Below are positions 35,389 through 45,800 of a stretch of DNA of 64,000 nt, piece after piece. The position numbers and the translations under genes are program-made. How positions within the stretch are numbered: position 1 is the stretch's first letter; each line of letters begins with the position of its first letter. The stretch comes from Chitinophagaceae bacterium (GTDB taxonomy: Bacteria > Bacteroidota > Bacteroidia > Chitinophagales > Chitinophagaceae). The stretch lies in assembly GCA_016715365.1 (NCBI GenBank), contig JADKAM010000003.1:372001-436000 (forward strand), written 5' to 3'. The notes below the pieces were generated by a model. It was given only the letters and a program-made list of their open reading frames with translations. It had not been told where the DNA came from and did not search any database.

Positions 35389-36761
35389 ATGGAGATAAAA
35401 ATTGAAATATCAGAAGCAACTATCAGTAGATTTTCTACTGTTACTCTGAGTTACATGGACGACAAGGGAAATAATAGAAATGCGGATTTACAAGTTGATT
35501 TTTTGCCTTTATTTGACTTTGCAAAAGATACCTCGTCAACCAGATTTGATTTCTTCCTTATCTCTGCCTTGGTATATGGTATCGATAATGTGATAAATCG
35601 GAAGAATTATTCAGTTGATGGCTGGGCAAGAGAGTTTGAAGTGACGTTTCCAGTCAAAAATATTAGTCGTTGGTCAGGAAACGAACAATTGCTGTCAGAT
35701 CTATTAAAATTCTTAACAGGCGATTATTGGACAATTTCATTTGAAGATTTAAATGTCACTGATTTGTTCCTTGAAAAGAAAGGGAGATGGTCTAAAAATA
35801 TTCCTTCTTATGTGTATCCTGAAATTGTAAAAGTAAGCCTGTTTTCTGGAGGTTTAGATTCACTGATTGGTGTGATTGATATTTTACACAACTTAAATAT
35901 AAATGAAAAAATTCTGCTTGTATCTCATTTTGACTCCAACTCTGTTGGTCCAAATTCGGATCAGGTAGCACTACATGAAATCTTATCCAAAAATTTTGCA
36001 GATAAAGTATATTGGATACAATCGACTGTTACACTTGACAGAAAGGATAGTAACGGCAACTATCTTGAATTGGAAGACAGTTATAGAAGCCGTTCATTGC
36101 TTTTTATGGGAATAGCAATTTATATGTTCAATGACTTAATTCAGACAACCGAGCTTATAATTCCGGAAAATGGAACTATTTCACTGAACTACCCGTTAAC
36201 CCCTTCACGTGTAAGTTCACTAAGTACTAGGACAACTCATCCTTATGTCCTAACATTGATTCAAAAGCTTATTACTAATGTTATTAAAAACATTTCTGTA
36301 ACAAATCCATACTCTTTAAAGACCAAAGGCGAAATGGTATTAGGTTGTCTCGATTATGATGTTTTAAACCTTACCTATTGTAGGTCAGTTTCATGTGGGA
36401 AAAGGGGAGGAAAACACATTGGGCAATAAAAGAGGGTACTAGTCACTGCGGTGTTTGCATGCCATGTATATATAGGCGGGCCGGTCTTCACAAAAATGGA
36501 CTGCACAACCAGATATATGGTAACGATATACTAAACGCAACTTCTGTAAATGATTTCATGGATATGCCGGCACTTTTTGACTATCTCTCGACCGCGTTAC
36601 CAAAAGAAAAAGTAAAAAGAGATTTACTTGTAAATGGTAGTCTACCCCTTGATGGTTTAGATAACTTTGCAGATGTAGTATTACGGTCAAGAACTGAATT
36701 GTTTAAATGGTTTGCAGATAAAGGAAATGATTTTGTAAAACGGCAACTTGGGATAATATGA
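35389..36761 (+). CDS. qatC: QueC-like ATPase QatC, frameshifted near the 3' end
   Basis: ATG at 35389 lies one base after the qatB stop (a TTG at 35380 is also possible). The first frame runs to 36429 and contains the PP-loop VSLFSGGLDSLIGVIDILHN typical of QueC-type ATPases. The second frame (to 36761) contains HCGVCMPCIYRRAGL. Together with SVSCGK just before the shift this gives the four-cysteine zinc site of QueC. The total length of 1373 bases is one short of a multiple of three; one A missing from the run at 36409-36412 would restore SCGKRGGKTHWAIKEGTSHC. As written the protein loses its zinc-binding tail. QatC is proposed to act on a nucleotide or peptide substrate in Qat defence. The stop overlaps qatD by 4 bases. 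Confidence 0.85.
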
Positions 36762-37492
36762 TCGATACACATTGCCATATCGATCTTTTCGATAATCCAA
36801 TGGAAATTGCAAATGAGTGTGAAAACCTTGGAATTATTACAATAGGGATGACCAATTTACCAAGCCATTTTGAAATGGGCTATCGCCATTTAAGAGGATT
36901 TAAAAAAGTACGTCTGGCATTAGGCCTGCATCCATTACATCCAGAGATGCACAATGCTGAATTTCCTGGATTTCTAAGGAACATAGACAATACATCATAC
37001 ATAGGTGAAATAGGTCTGGATTATTCAAAAATAGGTATACTATCAAAAGACCAACAACTCTCAACCTTTAATAAAATATTGGAATCATTATCTGGGAAAA
37101 ACAAAATTTTAAGTCTTCATTCCAGAAAAGCTGAAAAAGATGTTCTAGAATTATTGAATCATTATAAAATGAAATCGGCCATATTTCATTGGTATACCGG
37201 GCCTCTAAATCTAATTGAAAAGATCATTGAATCTGGCTTTTATTTTTCAGTTAATCCAGCCATGATAAAAACGAAATCCGGTCAGGCAGTTATATCCAAA
37301 ATTCCATTACGGTCGATATTAACTGAAAGTGATGGTCCGTTCATAGAGCATAACGGAACGGCAGTAAAACCAAAAGATGTAGCCTTAGTAATAAAGTATC
37401 TTTCTCAATTATATCACCTAACAGAACAAGAAATAAGTAATCTAATCAGTAACAATTTTAATCGGCTCCTCGATTTCATTATTAAGAAATAA
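36758..37492 (+). CDS. qatD: TatD-like DNase QatD
   Basis: The 244-residue TIM-barrel metal hydrolase has the TatD motifs in order: MIDTHCHIDLF (HxH), ALGLHPLHPEM, YIGEIGLDYSK (metal Glu), KILSLHSRKAEKDVLELL, SAIFHWYTG and ILTESDGPFIE (catalytic Asp). It overlaps qatC by 4 bases (ATGA) and closes the QatABCD cassette. TatD proteins are Mg-dependent DNases; in Qat the nuclease activity has been linked to phage protection. Nothing is missing. Confidence 0.88.
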   Translation: MIDTHCHIDLFDNPMEIANECENLGIITIGMTNLPSHFEMGYRHLRGFKKVRLALGLHPLHPEMHNAEFPGFLRNIDNTSYIGEIGLDYSKIGILSKDQQLSTFNKILESLSGKNKILSLHSRKAEKDVLELLNHYKMKSAIFHWYTGPLNLIEKIIESGFYFSVNPAMIKTKSGQAVISKIPLRSILTESDGPFIEHNGTAVKPKDVALVIKYLSQLYHLTEQEISNLISNNFNRLLDFIIKK

Positions 37493-38119
37493 TGTGAATT
37501 TTGTTTTCAAGTTGACGTATTCCATAACATCATCGTCGTATTACTCACTTCTACGGCTTACCTAAAGGCGACAGGGTCCTTTAATTCCGCCAGGTCGCCT
37601 CGCAGCGGCAACGCAGTCGACCACTTGCGCCTGATTAACAGTTTGTTCGTCATAAAATTTTTGGCTACTAAGTTAGAACCGTAAAAGAAAATTAATTACC
37701 AATACATTCCCCATATTCAATATAAAATAGCTCTCGAGGTCAATAGCTGGTTAATATTAAATACTTGTATTTCTTTACTTATCAATACAAATCAATGCGT
37801 ATCAATCTATATAGCACTGAATATAATTAGGTGTATTTGAATTGATAAGTTTCACATTAAATAGACACGCAAAAATTTAATACTATGATTCCTATTTTTA
37901 ACTGAACTGCAAATAGAAAATATATCTATTATCTGCCATCGGCAAGGAGGGGTTATCAATGTCGTCATCATTTTAAAATTCCATAGGAAGTGTTACACAG
38001 TTTAATAAAGAATTCTTCCGGTATCTTAATTGTATAATTCTATATCTTTATATTAGTATTCTTTCCATATATCGATTGGAAAGCATTTTTTAGTATTTTG
38101 AATCTTTCAAACCTGGTCT
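37493..38119. other. Long intergenic region after the Qat cassette
   Basis: No ORF is convincing. A block at about 37555-37645 is much richer in GC than its AT-rich surroundings (GGCGACAGGG ... CGCCTCGCAGCGGCAACGC ... GCGCCTGATTAAC) and may be a dispersed repeat. At 37785-37812 TATCAATACAAATCAATGCG and TATCAAT form short direct repeats. The remainder is AT-rich spacer. I find no copy of the tmRNA 3' end, so no attachment site is supported here. Confidence 0.4.
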
Positions 38120-38632
38120 ATGAGTAAATCCCGATATCATATTTGTTTTATATTGCTCGCTCTTCTTTTTTATACCTATTTTGAAATTGGTTGTTCTTCA
38201 GAAAAGAGCCTGTATGATAAAGTTCCATTCAACAGAATTACTTTAATTAGAAATGATACGCTCATACAATTCTATACAAAGCCACCAAATGAAAAAATGC
38301 CTGAAAATTTTCCTGAAAATAAATACTATACCTGGTACAGGGCCGACAGTATTCTTGTAACCAAAGGAGCATTCGGCGGTAAATTACTACATGGTGATTA
38401 TATGGAATTATACCCAAACAAGGCGTTGAAACAAAAAGGGAAATACAAAAATGGTATAAAGGAAGGAGTATGGGAAACCTGGTATCAGAATGGTGACAGA
38501 GCATCTGTAATTACCTGGAAGAATGGATTAAAAAATGGTAAAGTTGAATACTATTCAACTGACGGAAAAATTCAGCAAATTACTTATGAAAATGAAAAAG
38601 TATTAAGCGATACCATGATTAATAAAATGTAA
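38120..38632 (+). CDS. MORN-repeat lipoprotein (YwqK-like)
   Basis: The 170-residue protein has a hydrophobic N-terminus ending in a lipobox-like EIGCSS (residues about 22-27). Its second half has MORN_2-type repeats: GKYKNGIKEGVWETWYQNGD and KNGLKNGKVEYYSTDGK. These beta-hairpin repeats are common in Bacteroidota surface and periplasmic proteins and are often labelled YwqK-family antitoxins, though antitoxin activity is unproven. It precedes the pseudopilin cluster by 21 bases and may be co-transcribed with it. Confidence 0.8.
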   Translation: MSKSRYHICFILLALLFYTYFEIGCSSEKSLYDKVPFNRITLIRNDTLIQFYTKPPNEKMPENFPENKYYTWYRADSILVTKGAFGGKLLHGDYMELYPNKALKQKGKYKNGIKEGVWETWYQNGDRASVITWKNGLKNGKVEYYSTDGKIQQITYENEKVLSDTMINKM

Positions 38633-38653
38633 TACTAAATACTGTAAAACCCT

Positions 38654-39928
38654 GTGCAGACGAACAAACTATTGAAACTTAAAGCCCATACTCTTTTAAG
38701 TGCTATAGTTATATCCATAATCATAAGTATTATTATAGGAACCCTGTTGCTGTTGCATTATCATAATAATATTGAGTGGGCAAAGTTTAAAAGCAGTGAA
38801 CGGCTTCAGAGAAACCTGCAATCATCTATCAACCTCGTAATCGGAGATTCGACCGGGTATAATGTAACCGGAGAAGAACAACTAGACCTTTTTGGTAATG
38901 ATGAAGATTCTGTGCTTATTACAAAAGCATATTGGGGCATATTTAATTTAGCAAGCGTAAAATCTTTTCAAAAAGACAAAAGCGTATCAAAACAATTCTT
39001 TTATGGTACTGCGCTGAGCGATACTTTAAGTGCCTGCCTGTTCCTGGTTGATCATCAAAGACCATTGCAGATTTCCGGTAAAACAAGATTAACAGGAGAT
39101 ACTTATCTTCCCAGGGGAGGGATTAAAGCTACCGGTATTGATGGAAAGCATTATGAAGGGAAAGTTCTTGTTTATGGAGAGGTTTTAAAAAGCGACACAG
39201 CTTTTCCAGCTGTTAATGATTACCTGATTAACCTGTTGTATAATAATTTTGAAATAACCCGTAATAAAATTTTTCAAAATGAACACGCAAACAAAATACA
39301 AGACTCTGCATACAATTCATTTGAAAATGAAATTCAGTATTTTTTTATTAATAAAGCAAATCAGCTTTCATATCAAAAAATTAAAGGCAAGGTGGTTTTA
39401 TTTTCAGATTCTTTAATAGAAATTAAAGCTGGTGTAAAGCTGGAAGATGTTATTATTATGGCACCTGAAATACATGTTGCTGATAACTTTGAAGGAACTG
39501 TACAACTGATAGCAAGCAAAATAATAACGCTGGGTAAGCAATGTATATTGAAATATCCAAGCTCGGTAATCCTTTTAAAAGATTCAGTTAATAATTACCA
39601 GGGGGAAATTGAAATAGGAGAAAATTCGTCTGTTTCGGGATTATTATTTGCCAATGCAACCCGGACAGATAAAAATAAAAATTCTGTAGCATTAAAAAAG
39701 GGAGTATCAATTGAGGGTACTGTTTTTGTACATGGATTTTTGCAAATGGAAGGGATAGTTTATGGGACTGTATTAACAGACTATTTTTTATATAAATCTG
39801 TGGTGGCAACTTATGAGCACAGCCTGGTTGATGCTGTGATTGACCGTTCAAGACTGCATCCTGATTTTACCAGTTCAACCTTAATAAAAATACCCGGCAA
39901 ACTAAATATTATAAAATGGTTAAGGTAA
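38654..39928 (+). CDS. Membrane-anchored protein of a pseudopilin cluster
   Basis: The 424-residue protein starts at GTG 38654 with a single N-terminal membrane helix (HTLLSAIVISIIISIIIGTL, residues 12-31). The long extracytoplasmic part has beta-rich repeats such as FSDSLIEIKAGVKLEDVIIM, ITLGKQCILKYPSSVILL and VALKKGVSIEGTVFVHG, resembling a right-handed beta-helix of the polymer-forming type. The position before two pilin-like proteins and the N-terminal anchor suggest a GspK-like minor component, but I see no clear GspK motif. It overlaps the next gene by 13 bases. Confidence 0.65.
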   Translation: MQTNKLLKLKAHTLLSAIVISIIISIIIGTLLLLHYHNNIEWAKFKSSERLQRNLQSSINLVIGDSTGYNVTGEEQLDLFGNDEDSVLITKAYWGIFNLASVKSFQKDKSVSKQFFYGTALSDTLSACLFLVDHQRPLQISGKTRLTGDTYLPRGGIKATGIDGKHYEGKVLVYGEVLKSDTAFPAVNDYLINLLYNNFEITRNKIFQNEHANKIQDSAYNSFENEIQYFFINKANQLSYQKIKGKVVLFSDSLIEIKAGVKLEDVIIMAPEIHVADNFEGTVQLIASKIITLGKQCILKYPSSVILLKDSVNNYQGEIEIGENSSVSGLLFANATRTDKNKNSVALKKGVSIEGTVFVHGFLQMEGIVYGTVLTDYFLYKSVVATYEHSLVDAVIDRSRLHPDFTSSTLIKIPGKLNIIKWLR

Positions 39929-40257
39929 AAGCAACAACTATACTTGAGACTGTTATTGCAATGACCATTATTCTCATAGTGTTTCTTATAGCAGGAACAA
40001 TATTTGTAAATATTTCAAAATCGGGGCTTACAGAAAAAAAAATCATGGCATCAGCGATTATAAATAATTGTTTTGATGAATTACAGGTAAGAGAAACGCC
40101 TTATGAAAACACTGAAACGATCAATGGTTTTTTAATTCAGACAACAGCTGCAGATTATCCCGGAAGGGCCGGTGTTGCTGAGGTTCATTGCCGGGCTTCT
40201 GATAGTGAAGGAGGGATAATTGCGGAACAAAAAAGGTTAATAGTTTTAAATACCTAG
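39916..40257 (+). CDS. Pseudopilin-like protein
   Basis: The 113-residue protein has an N-terminal hydrophobic helix preceded by a short basic leader: MVKVKATTILETVIAMTIIL. T-x-LE-x-VIA-M resembles the type IV pilin motif (F/T-T-L-x-E) with the conserved Glu at mature position 5. The size and position are those of GspI/minor pseudopilins. It overlaps the preceding gene by 13 bases and is followed by another pilin-like gene 5 bases later. Confidence 0.72.
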   Translation: MVKVKATTILETVIAMTIILIVFLIAGTIFVNISKSGLTEKKIMASAIINNCFDELQVRETPYENTETINGFLIQTTAADYPGRAGVAEVHCRASDSEGGIIAEQKRLIVLNT

Positions 40258-40262
40258 CCTAA

Positions 40263-40733
40263 GTGAAACGGTTAAAAGCATTTACACTGACAGAATTAAT
40301 AATAGTGATGATTATCACCATCATTACTTTAGCTACCATTTATACTGTTTATTTGTTGGTGAAAAAACAATACGTGAAAGAATCTGATAAGTCTACGGCA
40401 TTAAATAATTACTTGCTATTTAAAAATACGTTTACAACTGATTTTAATAATGCAGATTCTGTAATAAGTACCGCTGAGAAACAATCATTATTTTGCTATT
40501 TTGACAGTGCGGTTATAAGCTACGCATTTTCAGAAAAATCTGTGACCAGGCAATTAAATAACCAGACTGATTCATTTTATGTATTTCCCGGCAACCTGCA
40601 AATTGGAACAGTTGAAAATTCAGATCTGATAAACCAGGTTAGTTTTACTGTTGTTGCTTACAAGGATACAACAATGCTGATATGCCGTAAACACTATGAT
40701 GCTGCCAGTCTTATAAAAGTAAAGTTCAAATAA
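40263..40733 (+). CDS. Type IV pilin/pseudopilin-like protein with prepilin motif
   Basis: GTG at 40263 opens a 156-residue protein with KRLKAFTLTELIIVMIITII, a textbook prepilin cleavage/methylation motif (FTLTE) except that the residue before the cleavage site is Ala instead of Gly. The C-terminal domain is short and beta-rich and lacks an evident disulfide. GspJ-like is the closest role by order (I, J, then F). It is followed by the GspF gene after 5 bases. Confidence 0.78.
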   Translation: MKRLKAFTLTELIIVMIITIITLATIYTVYLLVKKQYVKESDKSTALNNYLLFKNTFTTDFNNADSVISTAEKQSLFCYFDSAVISYAFSEKSVTRQLNNQTDSFYVFPGNLQIGTVENSDLINQVSFTVVAYKDTTMLICRKHYDAASLIKVKFK

Positions 40734-40738
40734 ACCGT

Positions 40739-41890
40739 ATGAGTGGAATTAATTTAAAAAAAGTAAACCTTCAGCAGCCGCCGGTTACAGAAGGCAAAAC
40801 TGATAAAAAACGGGTAGATTTATCCGGCATACTGAATAAAGAAATACACCTGTTTGGCAATGAAATAAATGATAAAACAAGAGAGTCTTTTTATCTTGAA
40901 ATGAATATGCTGCTTTCGGCAGGTATTGATATACGTAATGTACTCGAGTTAATTTTGAGCGAAAAACAAAAAAAGAATAAGCAGCTTATTTTTGAAAAGA
41001 TAAAGCAGGATATAATAAAAGGAGCATCACTTTCAGAAGCTTTAAAAAGCAGCGGAAAATTTTCGGAATATGAATATTTTAGTGTTCAGATAGGAGAGGA
41101 GACAGGCAAATTACCGGAGATATTACTGGAGCTATCGGGGTACTATACAAAGAAGATAAAACAGCGCCGGCAAATCATTGCGGCATTAACCTATCCTGCT
41201 ATTGTATCGGCATTTGCACTTATAGCTGTTTTGTTTATGCTAAATTTTGTAGTTCCTATGTTTGCCGATGTATTTAAGCGTTTTGGCGGAGAACTGCCGG
41301 GCATCACAAAATTCATACTGAGGTTATCTGAATCGGTAAAATCGGGATTTTGGTATTTCTTTTTTGTTATGTTGGGAATAATTATTTTTTTGATTACCCA
41401 AAAGCGTAAAACCTGGTTCAGGCGCTTATCATCTAAACTGGTTATCAATATTCCTGTAATAGGCAAGCTTGTACACAAGATCTATCTTTCCCGTTTTTGC
41501 AATTCAATGCATTTAATGATAGCATCCAAGATCAGTATGTTACGTGCTATTACACTGATACGGCAAATGATCAGTTTTTACCCTATTGAAAGCACTTTGC
41601 AAAAAGTAGAGGAGGATATTACGAATGGAAAAACCCTTCATGAAAGCCTTGCAGCATTCACAATTTATCCACATAAAATGATAGCCTTAATAAAGGCAGG
41701 CGAAGAGGTAAATAAACTGGATTTTTTCTTCAACAGATTATACAGACAATATACCGATGAAACTGAGCACCAAAGCGCAGTTTTGGGGAATTTACTTGAG
41801 CCTTTTATCATTATTTTCCTGGGCATATTGGTAGGGGTTATTTTAATTGCCATGTACCTGCCTCTTTTTCAATTGGGACAAAATTTTTAA
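40739..41890 (+). CDS. Type II secretion/type IV pilus inner-membrane protein, GspF/PilC family
   Basis: The 383-residue protein has two GspF-type cytoplasmic helical domains (LSAGIDIRNVLELILSEKQK and MIASKISMLRAITLIRQMIS), each followed by a hydrophobic segment, with the motif SVQIGEETGKLPEILLELSG and the C-terminal membrane helix LLEPFIIIFLGILVGVILI. It is the platform protein that works with a GspE/PilB ATPase. No ATPase, secretin or GspG is present in the window, so the machinery must be completed elsewhere. It is the last gene of the cluster, 213 bases before the SpvB-like gene. Confidence 0.88.
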   Translation: MSGINLKKVNLQQPPVTEGKTDKKRVDLSGILNKEIHLFGNEINDKTRESFYLEMNMLLSAGIDIRNVLELILSEKQKKNKQLIFEKIKQDIIKGASLSEALKSSGKFSEYEYFSVQIGEETGKLPEILLELSGYYTKKIKQRRQIIAALTYPAIVSAFALIAVLFMLNFVVPMFADVFKRFGGELPGITKFILRLSESVKSGFWYFFFVMLGIIIFLITQKRKTWFRRLSSKLVINIPVIGKLVHKIYLSRFCNSMHLMIASKISMLRAITLIRQMISFYPIESTLQKVEEDITNGKTLHESLAAFTIYPHKMIALIKAGEEVNKLDFFFNRLYRQYTDETEHQSAVLGNLLEPFIIIFLGILVGVILIAMYLPLFQLGQNF

Positions 41891-42103
41891 AAATAAACAT
41901 TAGAAAATATTTGATATTTCAAAATTTCATATTAATATTATGCAGTAATTGGTCCTGTGCAGATTTGAAAACTAATTTAAATCGCCCCCTTGAACTATCG
42001 TACCTACAAATTCTACAATTCAATTTTATAAGTGAAAAATATATTTCACTTAATTGCCTCTTAGCAAAATTCCCAAGTATTTCTTTATCCCTAAATAAAA
42101 CTT

Positions 42104-42871
42104 ATGAATCAGAAAAGTCTTTTACCCGGGCTAACCTTACCTTTCTTTATTTTTTGCGTTGGGTTCTTATTACCACTTCGTGCAGTTTCGCAAAATATAG
42201 TTAGTGTAAATAATCTTACAGGCACAGCAAATGCCACTATTCCAATATGTAATGTGAGTGTTGGTGACCTTTCGGCATCTGTAGCACTAAGCTATAATGC
42301 TACGGGCATAAAAGTTGAAGATTATGATAATAGTTTTGGACTTGGCTGGAGGCTTATTGCTGACGCAAGTATAACAAGACAGGTAAAGGGATTTCCTGAT
42401 GATGTTGAATACCAAAGTGACCCCAGCTATAGCGTAATAAAAGGATGGTTAAAATCCGGCAATTCAGCACCACAAACTATACAAGGCACTTCATTATTTT
42501 CAAATGATAATAATTCAAGTACCTGCAACGATGAAATTGCTGATGCAGCAACAATCGCCAATAATTTTTCGTACATGTACGATACTGAACCAGATGTTTT
42601 TTACATTAGTGCCCCTGGCTTAAGCTGCAGTTTTGTTTTTGATGCTACAACAAACCATATCATTAAGACCATTCCTTACAGAGATTATAAAATTGTTTAT
42701 ACCACTGATTCTTATGGAAGAATCACAACATTCACGGTTACCAATGAAAATGGAATAAAATACTATTTTAACATAGGAGGTTTCATTGAACATTCAGTTG
42801 ACGTATTTAATCCAGGCACAACTGTTTTAATAGACCCTTCTACACTTGAAGCTTTTAAAAGAGATTTTTAA
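42104..42871 (+). CDS. SpvB/TcB-like secreted RHS-associated protein, N-terminal part
   Basis: The frame starts with a Sec signal (LTLPFFIFCVGFLLPLRAVS) and continues NLTGTANATIPI, VGDLSASVALSYNATGIKV and SFGLGWRLIADASITRQVKG followed by PDD. This is the SpvB/TcB-type beginning seen in large RHS proteins of Bacteroidota. It stops at TAA 42869-42871, but the next frame begins with ATG 42871 and continues the same protein; the total of 4328 bases is one short of a multiple of three, and the break lies in a T5 run (42864-42868). It is therefore one gene with the following frame, about 1440 residues. Confidence 0.8.
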   Translation: MNQKSLLPGLTLPFFIFCVGFLLPLRAVSQNIVSVNNLTGTANATIPICNVSVGDLSASVALSYNATGIKVEDYDNSFGLGWRLIADASITRQVKGFPDDVEYQSDPSYSVIKGWLKSGNSAPQTIQGTSLFSNDNNSSTCNDEIADAATIANNFSYMYDTEPDVFYISAPGLSCSFVFDATTNHIIKTIPYRDYKIVYTTDSYGRITTFTVTNENGIKYYFNIGGFIEHSVDVFNPGTTVLIDPSTLEAFKRDF

Positions 42872-45800
42872 TGTATCGTAATAAATCTAATTATGCCGGA
42901 TATCCTTTGGGCTATCCTGTGAAATATATAGATAAATGGATGCTTGCCAAAATTGAAGATACAAAGGGTAATTCGATAGACTATAATTATGGAGCTTACA
43001 CAATCGCAAATCCAACTATCAGCGGTAAGTATTCATATAAAGAAGTTAAGATTTTAAAGCCTAATGGTGGAGGTAATTTTACTGAAAAGAAGTTGTACGG
43101 CATTACCACATCCCGATCTGACTGGCGTTTGCAATCTATCTCAATAACTACACTTGGCCCTGGTGTCACCAACCCAAGTTTAGGATCATTATCAACAGCT
43201 ACTGTAGTACAATTTGGCTGGGGAGGCAACACGTCTTCAACTGAGGATACGAGGCTTTTAACGATTGGACTTCCTTTAGAAAAGAAAAACTACGAATTGT
43301 TATATACTATTAAGTTTACTGCCTCTCCAACAACCTGGAATGGTTTCGGGCGATATTTTCTAAAAGGGTTAAAAGCTACCACTTCAAACAATTTGTGTGA
43401 TAATGTACACACGCAATTTGATTTTACCTACTATGATGTTAACCAGGCTAATAATACCTGCTATTGTACACCGTTAGTTTTAGGTAGTACAAGCATTAAA
43501 CTCGATACACTTATTAATGCCCAGGATTACTGGGGATATTACAATGGGCAGGTAGGAAACGAGACTTTAAATCCGAATCTACATGTTTACCCTGATAACC
43601 CTAATGTTGAATTATTTAAAATTTACCAGATACCGAGCTATTCAGGCGCTTATGTTCCAATAAGTTTTTTATCAAACAGAACAGTCAGTACTAACGGGCA
43701 TACCCAATCCGGTTCACTTAAAACAATAACCAGCCCTTCTGGGGGAATTACAGAACTTGTATATGAGAATAATGAATTTTTTGATTATGACCTTAATAGC
43801 AACGTTAAAGGTGGAGGAATAAGAATAAAAAAAATTACCAACTACGATGGTATGGGGACTACACCCGATGTTACCGAATACAACTACAACGATCCTTCAA
43901 ATACCAGTATTACTACTGGTCGTGCTATTTCTGTTCCCAAATTTGCCCTTGCCTTCCAAAACAGTAATTCGTATGGAGGTAATATAACTAATAAAGTACT
44001 TAATTCTACTTATGTTACAACCTATGATCTAAACAATGAACCAAAAGATATTTTGTATGGTAAGGTTACGGTTCAAAAAGCAGGTATTGGGAAATCAATC
44101 TATGAATACAATACTACGGGTACATTTGGGAGTACGGTAACAGTTGCAGACTGGGGAAATTCATACAACTACGTTGCCCGTACAAATCTGAGTTCTCCCA
44201 CACCATGTGTGGCTATGACTCCCAGTTTTTTGTATAACAATAACGGGCTTTTGCAATACCCTTTTACTTCTAATGTAAATTTTGATTTTGAACGGGGTCT
44301 ACCAATAAAAGTTACTCATAAGAATGAAACAGGCTCAACTGTTGCCAATGAAGAATATGCCTATGCACGTTCTCACACAAACCCCACAAAGATTTATGGT
44401 GTTAAGCTGGATGAAATTGGTAACACCATGGCTGCATATGGTAAATATGCAGTAAATGGCGTGGTTGATAATTTTATGGTTACTAAAACTTCGAGATTAT
44501 ATAATTCAAACAGTTCTACTCCGATAACTGATGTTGAAAATTATGTTTATACCTCTCCGGGTTCATCAGACCCTTACCGGTTGTTAAAAGAGGTAAAAAA
44601 ACAAAATACTTCTGATCCTGCAACAACTGTTACGAGGTATAAATATTCAAACGAATATACTGCTACGTCAAGTACTACCAATGAAATGAACGAAGCACTT
44701 TTTAAATTCAATGGCGATTTTCACAAAAATGTGGTGGTTGAAACTACTCAATCCCGTACAGAACCCGGGCAACCCGAAAAATTTACCGGAGCTAGTTTTA
44801 ATACTTTCAGGAAATTTACTATCGGAGATATTGTCGGTGGTGGTAATACCGTAGTTTCATATTTGCCAGATGAATCATACCAGTTTGTTAACCAGGCTGG
44901 TGTAACAAATTTTACATATTCCACTATAAATTCCAACGCTTTTGTATGGGATAATACTAACTATACCAATGCCACTACTAAAATAAAAAAATACAATACC
45001 CGGGGAATACCGGAAGTAGTAATTGATAACAGCCGAATTCCAAAAACAATCTTAAGTACAACGCTTGTAACGAATGTAAAAGTTGCTGAATTTACAAATG
45101 CAGAATCTAATAATGTTGGCTACTCTAATTTTGACGGTGTATTTTCCGGAAACTTTACTATTACCGGCACTGCAAGTACTATAGCAACCGGGGCTGGCCG
45201 CTATAGTAATAACTGTTTAAATTTTCAACCAAATACTATTATCTACAGATCTTTGGATCGGCAGGTTTCAGCAAAGAACTTAATTATTTCTTTTTGGTTA
45301 AAAGATGCTGAATCCAGTGGAGACATATATATATGCGTTCAAAAATTTAGCACTTGTGGCACTTTTTCATGTTCAGGAGCATCAGGAGTTATTCCTTTTA
45401 CAACCGGCAATCAATGGAAATATTACCAGTTCGTTATACCATGGACATCATCATTGAGCACTTTTTGCTATGGCCTATCAACCTCGGCAGCTGTAAAAAT
45501 TGATGATGTATTGATCTATCCCGATAATGCAAATGTTACTACCTATTCCTATACTACCGGCAGCCTTGGAACTAATATGCTTACAGCTAAAAATGGTATC
45601 AATGGTATTGGCAACGCTTACGAATATGATAATGCCGGCAGACTTTGGCTGGTGAAAGATCATTTCGATAATATCATTGAAATGAAAAAATATAAACTCA
45701 CCAACCGGCATCCGCAGCAGATACCTTCCATCAGTATAGGATTCAGTTCACAACCTTATGAAGTTAATACAGATGTTGGGTTCTATGCAGGCCCCCCGTT

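Noticed and set aside
37785..37812. Iteron-like TATCAAT repeats
   Set aside because: Too short and irregular for an origin or CRISPR, and no Rep gene lies nearby.
29138..38119. Attachment-site pair for an island at tmRNA
   Set aside because: No second copy of the tmRNA 3' end and no integrase gene are present in the window, so integration at ssrA is only suggested by position.
41911..42204. A 97-residue ORF overlapping the SpvB-like gene start
   Set aside because: It runs out of frame across the signal peptide of the 42104 gene and shows no signal or motif of its own.
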